A DNA stretch of 26,641 bases from Promethearchaeota archaeon (lineage in GTDB: Archaea; Asgardarchaeota; Lokiarchaeia; Sigyniarchaeales; SOKP01), in the NCBI GenBank assembly GCA_030615145.1, contig JAUWZT010000010.1, forward strand, positions 1 through 26,641, in the 5' to 3' direction. A program made the position numbers and the translations under genes. How positions within the stretch are numbered: position 1 is the stretch's first letter; each line of letters begins with the position of its first letter. This document shows, piece by piece, positions 1 through 7,024 of the stretch. The notes beneath the pieces are model-generated. The model was given only the letters and a program-made list of their open reading frames with translations, was not told the origin of the DNA and ran no database searches.

Positions 1-81
1 GATAAATTTGGGACATTCTTAAATATTTTCTATACTCTTATAAAATACTTGAAAATATATCTACATGCTCTTTAGATATAA

Positions 82-306
82 TTACTTGCTCAAAATATAG
101 TTATTGAAAGAAAAAAAAGAGCAGCCACAGAATTGGGAGATAAAGTAGCTTTTACAGAAATATATACATTCAATAGGGAAACTTTTTTGGAGTGGGGAAT
201 TGCTGATGCACTTTTTATTGACGAGAAGGAGATTAGAACGGGACCCCCGCCATCTTACGAAGATATTAAAAAGAAAATAGCTAAACGAGTCAAGAAATTA
301 AAATAA
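82..306 (+). pseudogene. 5'-truncated thioredoxin-like protein remnant
   Basis: An open frame runs from just after a stop at 79-81 to the TAA at 304-306, about 74 codons, with no ATG or GTG and only a mid-frame TTG at 136. The translation contains IADALFIDEKEIRTGPPPSY followed by a basic helix. That resembles the C-terminal half of small archaeal thioredoxin/glutaredoxin-like proteins, where a beta strand and a GPPPSYE turn precede the last helix. The N-terminal half with the CxxC active site is absent, and the other two forward frames upstream hit stops at once. This is therefore most likely a decayed or 5'-deleted gene, although the true 5' part could lie outside the window. The family call is from pattern memory and is only moderate. 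Confidence 0.45.
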
Positions 307-308
307 AC

Positions 309-315
309 TTTTTTT
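309..315 (+). terminator. T-tract terminator after the thioredoxin-like remnant
   Basis: A run of T bases follows the stop codon by two bases, in the style of archaeal oligo-T termination. No hairpin is seen. Confidence 0.3.
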
Positions 316-382
316 CTTATACTTTTATTAATTCACAAGTTCTATCTTATTATTATTACTATCAAACAATTTTAAGATTATA

Positions 383-1912
383 ATGTCAAAAATAAAGGAT
401 GTATATAAGGAAATAGAAGGAATAATCGGTTCTGATTATATTTCAGACAAAGACTTTATGAAAGCGGCATATTCTCGAAATGTTGACCCGGCGTTTCCAG
501 ATAGATGGGCAGATATTATAGTTAGGCCGGAATCAACTGAAGAAGTCTCTGAAATCGTGAGAATCGCTAATAAGTACAAAATTCCAATGGTTCCGAGAGG
601 TGGTGGCGCAGATCTCGTAGGGGGATCCGTTAGCGAAGGTGGCATTCTAATAGACTTAACGAGAATGAATAAAATTATTGAAATAAATGAAAAGGATTAC
701 TACTGCGAAGTAGAATGCGGAATCACCTGGGGTGCGTTGCTTTCGGAATTACAAAGACATGGTTTAACAACAGGAGTACTCGGTCCGGGGAGCGGCTATT
801 CAGCTACTATCGGAGGGGGTCTTTCTAATAGTACTGCTGGTTTCGGGTCCACAAAATACGGTGTTATTCCTGACATTTGTTTAGGTGTCGAAGTAGTTTT
901 ACCAAATCCACAAGGAACGATAATTAGGACGGGAGCGGCGGCTAATAAGTACGCAAAGCCTTTTTGCAGGTATGGGGTGGCTCCCGATTTTACGGGATTA
1001 TTTATGGGAGATGTAGGAACTATGGGTATTAAGACTAAAGCTTTCCTACGATTGCATCCTGAGACGCCGTTTAAAGCGCAGCGACATTATATGTTAAAGA
1101 AGAACGATTATAATAAAGTTTCTGAGCTCATGTATAACTTACGGAAGGAAATACGGGACGGATTACACGATGTACTAGTAATTCCTATTGTTGTAGTTCA
1201 ATTATTGGCAGGTATGGTGGAAAATAAACCCGTCAAAAGACCGAGATTAAAAGGACCGGTCTTTTCGATATTAGTAGAATCTACAGATGAACGGGTGCTA
1301 GAAATTTACCTTGAACAAATTGAAAATCTTATGAAAGATGATGCTCGACCGTTCGAATGGCAAGAAATTGACCCAGAAGCGCCTCTATCCAAAGATTGGG
1401 AATTTAATTTAAAATATGCCTATCATTACTTTAATAAGTTTATATCGGTAGCTCCTCCTAAGATATCGTGTACCACTTGTCATAAAGTTCCAATTTCTGC
1501 TTTACCTGAAGTAGCAAATTTAAGCAATCAATTTGATATTAACTACCGGGATGAATATCCACCACAAAGTATTGCATTATTTGCAACGGTTATATTTCTT
1601 TTACCTAACGGTAATTGTGTAGTTGTAGGTGGATTTAATGCCGATAACTTAGATGAACAACGCGAGAAATCCATGAATATGTGGCACAAAAAGCTACGTC
1701 TTCAAGTTCGATATGGCGGTGTACATTATTGGCTTGGAGAAGCAATTTCTCAATCAATAGTTGAGGCTAATGCCTATACACCTGAATTTATTCAATTTTT
1801 CAAAGATATGAAAAAAGTTGTAGATCCAAATTACTTGCTAAGTCCTAAAAAGTTTCACATGTATAGTTACGATAATGATATAACGCAAAATATTATTATG
1901 AATGAAGAGTAG
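383..1912 (+). CDS. FAD-binding oxidoreductase, GlcD/lactate dehydrogenase type
   Basis: This is a 509-residue flavoprotein of the FAD_binding_4 plus FAD-oxidase C-terminal family (glycolate oxidase GlcD, D-lactate dehydrogenase, alkyl-DHAP synthase relatives). The FAD-binding half shows PRGGG at residues 71-75 and the glycine-rich stretch GPGSGYSATIGGGLSNS at 134-150. The C-terminus has the family-typical VDPNYLLSPKKF ending. A SCTTCH pair of cysteines lies near residue 364, but it is too sparse for an iron-sulfur site. No ribosome site is seen before the ATG, so the transcript may be leaderless. The next gene overlaps its 3' end and encodes an iron-sulfur partner. The pair probably oxidises a 2-hydroxy acid in the cytoplasm and passes electrons through FeS clusters. 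The substrate cannot be read from the sequence. Confidence 0.88.
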   Translation: MSKIKDVYKEIEGIIGSDYISDKDFMKAAYSRNVDPAFPDRWADIIVRPESTEEVSEIVRIANKYKIPMVPRGGGADLVGGSVSEGGILIDLTRMNKIIEINEKDYYCEVECGITWGALLSELQRHGLTTGVLGPGSGYSATIGGGLSNSTAGFGSTKYGVIPDICLGVEVVLPNPQGTIIRTGAAANKYAKPFCRYGVAPDFTGLFMGDVGTMGIKTKAFLRLHPETPFKAQRHYMLKKNDYNKVSELMYNLRKEIRDGLHDVLVIPIVVVQLLAGMVENKPVKRPRLKGPVFSILVESTDERVLEIYLEQIENLMKDDARPFEWQEIDPEAPLSKDWEFNLKYAYHYFNKFISVAPPKISCTTCHKVPISALPEVANLSNQFDINYRDEYPPQSIALFATVIFLLPNGNCVVVGGFNADNLDEQREKSMNMWHKKLRLQVRYGGVHYWLGEAISQSIVEANAYTPEFIQFFKDMKKVVDPNYLLSPKKFHMYSYDNDITQNIIMNEE

Positions 1913-3137
1913 ATGGAAAAAGATGACTGAAATAAATCCTAACGAAAAGTTTAAGCATTTAAGCAAAATTGGTCCGACAATTTTACAATGTATAAGTTGT
2001 GGAGATTGTCGAGAAGCTACAGATTATACTTCAGATCCCCAAAAATGGGGCGTTTGCGTGGCAAGAGATCATACATCTGGCTTTGAAGCTTTCTTTGGAA
2101 GAGGAAAAATGCAAATTATTCGCTCTCTTTGGCAAGGAAAATTAGAGCTGAGCAAAGATATGGGTGAAGTAATTTATCAATGTCCAACTTGTAACGCGTG
2201 CTCTGAAGCTTGCGCCTATGATATGGATAATGCAGCTATTTACGAGGCTTTAAGAGCGGAATTAATAGACGCGGGGTGTGGTCTGGAAGCACACATACCA
2301 ATGAATAAAGCAATGGTTGAATTATTAAATCCATATCAGAGAGATAACAAAGAGAAAAAGAATTGGGTGGAAAAATTTGATTTTAACGTAAAAAATGCCT
2401 ATTCTGAAAAAGCAGATGTGCTTTATTTTGTTGGGTGCACTGCTGCTCTAACTCCAGAAATTCAAGCTGTAGCTATAAACACGGCAAAAGTACTTCGTAA
2501 ACTTGGAGTTGATTTTTCTATTTTTGGAGAACATGAAGTATGTTGTGGAAGCGTAGGTAAGAGAACTGGGGATATGAAAGCATTCAATTCAGTGGCTGTG
2601 AAAAACTACGAGTTGTTCAAAAAAAGTGGCGTTAACACTATAATTACAAGTTGCGCGGGTTGTTACAGGACTTTAAAAGTAGATTACGCTGACATTATTG
2701 AGGACTTAGAAATTAGAGTGCTTCACACAATCGAGTATATTAAATCTTTTTTAGAGGAAAAAGATATAACTCTTAAGAATTTAGAAATTAATACGACTTA
2801 TCACGACCCCTGTCATACAGGAAGAAATTCTGGTCTTTCACCACTTTACGAAGAACCAAGAGAGATATTATCAAAAATATCTAATTTAACCGAGATGAAA
2901 ACGATTAAAGAGAACGCTAAATGTTGCGGAGCTGGTGGAGGCGTAAAGAAAGGCTTTCCCGATTTAGCATTAGAAGTTGCTAAGACTAGAATTCAGGAAG
3001 CTGAGGAGACGGGCGCAGATTATCTTGTGAGTATATGTCCGTTTTGTTATAGAAATCTCGCTGATGCTATAACCGCTTTAAATTCGAAAATTAAGATGGT
3101 TGATCTCATGGAACTAATAGATCAAGCATTGCCATAA
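1902..3137 (+). CDS. (Fe-S)-binding protein, HdrD/GlcF type
   Basis: This 411-residue electron-transfer subunit carries two ferredoxin-like cysteine sets: C30, C33, C36 with a distant C52, and C94, C97, C100, C104. Two CCG domains follow. The first has CCGSVGKRTGD and SCAGC, and the second has HDPCH, CCGAGGG and ICPFC. This layout is that of HdrD, GlcF and LldE-like proteins, whose CCG domains can hold a non-cubane 4Fe-4S cluster. The first cysteine set is non-standard because its fourth cysteine is 16 residues away. The ATG used overlaps the upstream flavoprotein gene by 11 bases. An in-frame ATG at 1923 (Met8) is an equally possible start just after that stop. The overlap implies co-translation and a flavoprotein-FeS complex. 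The electron acceptor (disulfide, quinone-like or ferredoxin) is unknown. Confidence 0.88.
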   Translation: MKSRWKKMTEINPNEKFKHLSKIGPTILQCISCGDCREATDYTSDPQKWGVCVARDHTSGFEAFFGRGKMQIIRSLWQGKLELSKDMGEVIYQCPTCNACSEACAYDMDNAAIYEALRAELIDAGCGLEAHIPMNKAMVELLNPYQRDNKEKKNWVEKFDFNVKNAYSEKADVLYFVGCTAALTPEIQAVAINTAKVLRKLGVDFSIFGEHEVCCGSVGKRTGDMKAFNSVAVKNYELFKKSGVNTIITSCAGCYRTLKVDYADIIEDLEIRVLHTIEYIKSFLEEKDITLKNLEINTTYHDPCHTGRNSGLSPLYEEPREILSKISNLTEMKTIKENAKCCGAGGGVKKGFPDLALEVAKTRIQEAEETGADYLVSICPFCYRNLADAITALNSKIKMVDLMELIDQALP

Positions 3138-3253
3138 ATAAATAATCAATCCAGTAATTTTAAATTAAAAATTGAAATATAAATAATAGTATTAGTAAAA
3201 ATCTAATTTGAGGTGAAAATAAAACGAGTTTTTTAAGATCTTCGGGTGGGTTT

Positions 3254-4015
3254 ATGACTAAAAGAGAAACCGCTGACTTCTACGACGCAGAAATGCTGGT
3301 CGTGTATTGGGAGACAAAACCCGAAATAATAAAACGATTGTTGCCACCACCGTTAAAACCTACGAGCACTCCACTTGCCTACGCGTTTGTCGCATATTAT
3401 CCTAAAACAAATTTCGGAGTGACATATAACGAAGGCGCTCTTTTTTTAAGTGCAGAATTTGACGGTGTAGAAGGAGGTTATTGCCTATCAATGCCGGTTA
3501 CAGACGACCAAGCGTTAGTCGCTGGTCGAGAAGTATTTGGATATCCAAAAAAAATGGCAGATGTTTATTTTAAAAGAGAAAAAAGAATCGTTGAAGGATG
3601 GATAGAACGCCAAGGAACGCGATATTACGAAGTTAAGGCAAAACTGAACGGTCGATTAAATGCGCCTGATGCTATGGAGCTTTTTACGGGCACAATTGGT
3701 GATGGCTCTGAAATTGTGTCAATAACATATAATTTTAAACATTTTCCTTCTCCAGATGGTAAGGGTTTTGATTACAACCCACGGTTAATAAGAGAAGAGG
3801 TTCCATTAAGACCTAAGGAATTAAAACTGGGGAACGCAGAAATTACGTTAAGGTCATCTGAGAGCGATCCTTGGGGCGAAATAGAAGTGGAAAGAGTATT
3901 AGGTGCTGCATATTTAAAGGGAGATAATTCTATGAAAAAGGGATACGTTGTAGCCGAAGTAGAACAAGAAAAATTCTTTCCGTATTCTTTTCTAAAGTGG
4001 GATATCGATATTTAA
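3254..4015 (+). CDS. Acetoacetate decarboxylase family protein
   Basis: This 253-residue protein matches the acetoacetate decarboxylase (ADC) family in length and motifs. GREVFGYPKKMA at residues 91-102 carries the two adjacent lysines (99 and 100), the first being the expected Schiff-base lysine. An acidic YNEGA segment near residue 58 corresponds to the active-site glutamate region. Family members decarboxylate beta-keto acids, but many act as hydratases, lyases or aldolase-like enzymes instead. A GGGTGGG ribosome site at 3244-3250 lies only three bases before the ATG. A GAGGTGA at 3210-3216 upstream has no start near it. The gene stands 116 bases after the flavoprotein/FeS pair on the same strand and may serve the same catabolic route. 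Confidence 0.85.
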   Translation: MTKRETADFYDAEMLVVYWETKPEIIKRLLPPPLKPTSTPLAYAFVAYYPKTNFGVTYNEGALFLSAEFDGVEGGYCLSMPVTDDQALVAGREVFGYPKKMADVYFKREKRIVEGWIERQGTRYYEVKAKLNGRLNAPDAMELFTGTIGDGSEIVSITYNFKHFPSPDGKGFDYNPRLIREEVPLRPKELKLGNAEITLRSSESDPWGEIEVERVLGAAYLKGDNSMKKGYVVAEVEQEKFFPYSFLKWDIDI

Positions 4016-4039
4016 TTAAATTTAATGAAAATAAAACTC

Positions 4040-4052
4040 TTTTTTTCTTTTA
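4040..4052 (+). terminator. T-rich terminator between convergent genes
   Basis: A T-rich run (seven T, C, three T, with others) starts 25 bases after the ADC-family stop codon and just before the end of the minus-strand gene. It is a typical archaeal oligo-T stop, without a clear stem. Confidence 0.4.
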
Positions 4053-4057
4053 ATTCT

Positions 4058-5047
4058 TCACTTTTTTAAAGTAGTGATTGACCGGCTTTGTAGTATGAAG
4101 ATTTCATCGTTTTCTATCGCCCATTCAATGTCTTGAGGAAAATTGAATTCTTTTTCAATTTTTAATCCTAAATTATGAAGTTGGCGCAGTTGATTTTCGT
4201 TTAAAGAGCAAATTGTCCTTGATTTTGGGTATGTTTCTACTATAACAGTATGGGCGCCATCAGGGTTTTTTATCGATCTTTTCATTTTTTTCCCGATAAT
4301 CCTTCTTAAGACTTTAAATTTATTTTTCTTAATTATAATAGAATCTGGGTTAATTAAATTATCAGCAATCGTATTACCAAGCCCCCAAGTGGAATTAATC
4401 AACATTTGGTTAGAATCGTTATTGATCACATTAGAAGTGAATAAAACGCCTGATATATGTGAATTAACCATTTTTTGAACAATAACTGCCATATGAATAT
4501 TCTTCAAAGAGAAATTTACGCCCAACTTTTTCATATGAAGCATATATAATATTGCACGAGGAGAAAATAAAGATGCCCAGCAATTTTTTAACGATTGTAA
4601 TAAGTCATGAAAAGTAAGATTATATAAATAGCTCTCTGCTTGTCCAGCAAAGGAGAACTTGCTTGAATCCTCGATTGTTGCTGAAGATCTTACGGCAAAA
4701 GATAAGTCTATATCCTTCCCCTTAACCAATTTATCAAAAGCTCCTTCGATACTTTCTATTATTTTTTTAGGAATTTTTGATTCCAATATTAATTTCGTAA
4801 TTTTGGCTGAATGGTGTAAAATTTCTTTTGGATTTAAGGTCTTTTCCAATAATTTACTCAATTGGTCGTAGTACTTCGATTCATTAAGGAATTTCTTGAA
4901 ACAATTTGTATTGATAATAAATCCGGGGGGAACTTCTGCAGAGAGTTTCATTTTAATTAATTTGATTAAATTAGAACCTTTCCCCCCAAATAAAGCAGTA
5001 TTAGGCTTTGCTTCTGGAAAAAATACAACGTATTCTGATTCTATCAT
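4058..5047 (-). CDS. Stand-alone dikinase ATP-binding (PPDK_N) domain protein
   Basis: All 329 residues correspond to the ATP-grasp domain of PEP synthase, pyruvate phosphate dikinase, rifampin phosphotransferase and phenylphosphate synthase. Motifs in order are GGKGSNL (21-27), PPGF (40-43), VRSSAT (119-124), SFAGQAES (132-139), VQKMV (190-194), SGVLFT (199-204), WGLG (221-224), PQDIEWA (304-310) and LQSRS (319-323). The protein stops six residues after LQSRS, exactly where the domain normally hands over to the next one. It therefore has no swivel histidine domain and no PEP/pyruvate barrel. The missing swivel domain is encoded divergently at 5203. By family knowledge it should split ATP and place the beta-phosphate on a histidine of the partner, giving AMP and Pi. 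It starts at ATG without a ribosome site, and an inverted repeat lies 15-42 bases upstream. Confidence 0.87.
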   Translation of the reverse strand: MIESEYVVFFPEAKPNTALFGGKGSNLIKLIKMKLSAEVPPGFIINTNCFKKFLNESKYYDQLSKLLEKTLNPKEILHHSAKITKLILESKIPKKIIESIEGAFDKLVKGKDIDLSFAVRSSATIEDSSKFSFAGQAESYLYNLTFHDLLQSLKNCWASLFSPRAILYMLHMKKLGVNFSLKNIHMAVIVQKMVNSHISGVLFTSNVINNDSNQMLINSTWGLGNTIADNLINPDSIIIKKNKFKVLRRIIGKKMKRSIKNPDGAHTVIVETYPKSRTICSLNENQLRQLHNLGLKIEKEFNFPQDIEWAIENDEIFILQSRSITTLKK

Positions 5048-5061
5048 CGATATTCTTTAAA

Positions 5062-5089
5062 ATAGTAAATAATATAATTTGTTTACTAT
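5062..5089. promoter_or_regulatory. Candidate operator: 8-bp inverted repeat in divergent promoter region
   Basis: ATAGTAAA (5062-5069) is repeated as its exact reverse complement TTTACTAT (5082-5089), with a 12-base AT-only-plus-one-G spacer. The half-sites are 20 bases apart centre to centre, about two helical turns. The site sits 15-42 bases before the minus-strand dikinase start, overlapping where its TATA box should be. Chance palindromes are common in AT-rich DNA, so this is a candidate only. Confidence 0.35.
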
Positions 5090-5173
5090 ATTTTTAAATA
5101 TTTAGTTTTTAAGGAACATTAAAAATAATTACGATAATTAACTATAAATTTAAAAAATAATAGATTGATATTA

Positions 5174-5183
5174 TTTTAAAATA
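5174..5183 (+). promoter_or_regulatory. TATA-like box for the swivel-domain gene
   Basis: TTTTAAAATA lies 20-29 bases before the ATG at 5203, the spacing expected for a leaderless archaeal transcript. No ribosome site is present between them. Confidence 0.25.
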
Positions 5184-5202
5184 AAATTTTTAGTTGATTT
5201 AA

Positions 5203-5559
5203 ATGAAAAAAATTGGGGAAGGACGCTCTTGTTCGTCCAATTCAGAAGCACTAGGGGAATTTGTCTATATCCAATCTGTGGAAGACGTTATAAATTTATT
5301 TGATGAAGCCAACGGAAAAATATGTATAGTTGATGATGCAGGTACTACTACTCTTGGTCCAATATTATCAGATTTGGCGGGAGTATTGTGTCCATTCGGT
5401 TCTGCGGGCTCACATCTTGCCATAGTTTCAAGAGAATTCGAAATACCTTGTATAATGGGTGTAGAATTTCTAGTAGAAGATTGGTCATCACTGAACGGGA
5501 AAAAGGGAAAAATAGTCACAGAAAGTGAAGACAAGGGTATTATTTATTTACTTGAGTAA
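5203..5559 (+). CDS. Stand-alone PEP-utilizer mobile (phosphohistidine swivel) domain
   Basis: This 118-residue protein consists of the swivelling histidine domain of dikinases and nothing else. The core is ICIVDDAGTTTLGPIL, then an AGVLCPFGSAGSHLAIVSRE segment leading to IPCIMG. This matches the usual pattern of a Gly-rich turn, SH, AxVARE and IPxVxG. His71 in GSHLA is the expected phospho-carrier. The Thr usually before Ser-His is Gly here, as in some rifampin phosphotransferase-like and PpsA-like proteins. The ATP-grasp partner is the divergent gene ending at 4058. The next gene downstream starts 58 bases later on the same strand and encodes an unknown 454-residue protein that may be the acceptor-binding part. 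It probably works in trans as a phosphate shuttle. Confidence 0.85.
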   Translation: MKKIGEGRSCSSNSEALGEFVYIQSVEDVINLFDEANGKICIVDDAGTTTLGPILSDLAGVLCPFGSAGSHLAIVSREFEIPCIMGVEFLVEDWSSLNGKKGKIVTESEDKGIIYLLE

Positions 5560-5566
5560 TTATCGA

Positions 5567-7017
5567 AATTATTTTCAATTTAAATTACAAATTATAAAAT
5601 TATAAGGAGTTTTTTATATGTTAGGTGATATTAGCGACGAAGAAGCCAATGAAATAATCGTCATGTTTTCTCAAAGTGTTCTAGAAAATTTTCAAACGCG
5701 AGGAGTAGTGGAAAGTAAAATATTTCCTGTAAACCATTACATTCACGTTGCTTGTTATATTTTATACGACCAATCTTATCAATATAATATCTTAAAAGAG
5801 GTTGCAAGTAAGATATCGCCTGAGGACATCGCGAAAAGATCGAAATCCCTAGGTTCACAGTCAAACCATTTGGGATTTTATTCTCTATTGATGTTGTATT
5901 TGCATGGTCGGGCTGAAATTATTTATGATAACCTCATTAAAAAAAAGGCCGGCGAAGATATCGTTGTTGAGCCTGAAAAAAAGAAAAAAGAAACAAAATT
6001 CATTATGGACTTTTGGAAAAGAATGAGCCCCAATTATCTCAACGAAGGGGAGCTAACGCTTAAAACTAAAAAAATAACGTGCCTTTCCGAGGATTACATT
6101 GAAAACCTAAAAGGCAATATGATATCTATAGATAATAATAAAGATATAATCAAGCAATTAAAACAAACTATCGCCCAACTAACCATCTATAGTTTCCTTT
6201 CCCAAGCTGAGTGTCGATTTAGCATTTCTGAGCAAGGACCATATTATTTTGAAGGCAACACTGAACCTTTAGTATTTAAAGAATTCCTGGATCTACATAC
6301 TGGTGACGATATGTTTGGAATAGATATGTCTGGAAATATGCCATATAAAATAACCAAGATTGCGCCAGTTCCAAATGTGATATTTGGAATGACGCTGAAA
6401 GATATGAACAAAATTGAATTTAATGATTTTGGTACTTTATTTGCGGATCCCACCGATCTTTCTTCAAACATAACATCCATAGGAATTTGGACGAAAGAAT
6501 TAACGCATCCAAAAGATCTTAGGTATCCTGATAATTTAGGTGAATTAAAACCCCTTTCGCTTAATATTTTAACCGAACTATCTGAATTCGCAAAAAGTGC
6601 CACGAAAGAATTATATATTGATATATCGAAATGGAACTTTACTAAAAAATTGATGTTCGGGAGCAACCTTTATGTTAATAGAGTCGCAAGTTCATGCGCA
6701 CAATTCGCTGGAATAGAAGATAAATTTAATTGGACTTGGGCTTTTGACTATGCCGCAGGTAAACCATTGGAAACCGACTTAGTGGACAAAGAAAAAATAG
6801 ATTTCTACATTGATGTATTAGGGGGAAAAGTAAAGACTACCCAAGACGAAAAAGAAGGAACAAAATCTGAAATCGCATCTTTAGAAAAATACAAAGGTAT
6901 ACATCCATTTCTTCCGCGAATGTTTAGGGGTAAAAGACTCCGAAAATTAGACCCGTTTTATTATTTTTTACAAGATGAATAGTTAATGTTGGATTTAATA
7001 ATAATAAAAAGTAAAAT
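5567..7017 (+). repeat. Tandem duplication, copy A (gene plus flanks)
   Basis: The unit covers the 454-codon gene at 5618 together with noncoding flanks. A 19-base leader sequence at 5567-5585 is identical to 7025-7043, and AATAATAATAAAAAG at 6997-7011 recurs at 8466-8480. The duplication therefore included the leader, the ribosome site and the 3' region. Confidence 0.85.
5618..6982 (+). CDS. Unknown 454-residue protein, duplicate A; possible acceptor subunit of the split dikinase
   Basis: I do not recognise this family. The protein is soluble-looking, with no signal peptide or membrane segment. The N-terminal ~105 residues are mainly helical and contain VVESKIFPVNHY. A charged linker with runs of lysine follows (about 107-127). 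The remaining domain includes GPYYFE, ADPTD, TSIGIW, HPKDLRYPD and ATKELYIDISKW. A strong AAGGAG ribosome site at 5604-5609 decides the ATG. It follows the phosphohistidine swivel gene by 58 bases and is duplicated at 7084. The length is close to the middle substrate-binding domain of rifampin phosphotransferase (about 430 residues), which by position in the gene set is the missing part. That link rests on context and size only. No shared motif with that domain was recognised. Confidence 0.75.
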   Translation: MLGDISDEEANEIIVMFSQSVLENFQTRGVVESKIFPVNHYIHVACYILYDQSYQYNILKEVASKISPEDIAKRSKSLGSQSNHLGFYSLLMLYLHGRAEIIYDNLIKKKAGEDIVVEPEKKKKETKFIMDFWKRMSPNYLNEGELTLKTKKITCLSEDYIENLKGNMISIDNNKDIIKQLKQTIAQLTIYSFLSQAECRFSISEQGPYYFEGNTEPLVFKEFLDLHTGDDMFGIDMSGNMPYKITKIAPVPNVIFGMTLKDMNKIEFNDFGTLFADPTDLSSNITSIGIWTKELTHPKDLRYPDNLGELKPLSLNILTELSEFAKSATKELYIDISKWNFTKKLMFGSNLYVNRVASSCAQFAGIEDKFNWTWAFDYAAGKPLETDLVDKEKIDFYIDVLGGKVKTTQDEKEGTKSEIASLEKYKGIHPFLPRMFRGKRLRKLDPFYYFLQDE

Positions 7018-7024
7018 CTATCAC

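Noticed and set aside
1450..1490. Cys-Cys-His cluster in the FAD protein as an iron-sulfur site
   Set aside because: There are only two cysteines and one histidine, without the spacing of a known cluster; the partner protein carries the FeS motifs.
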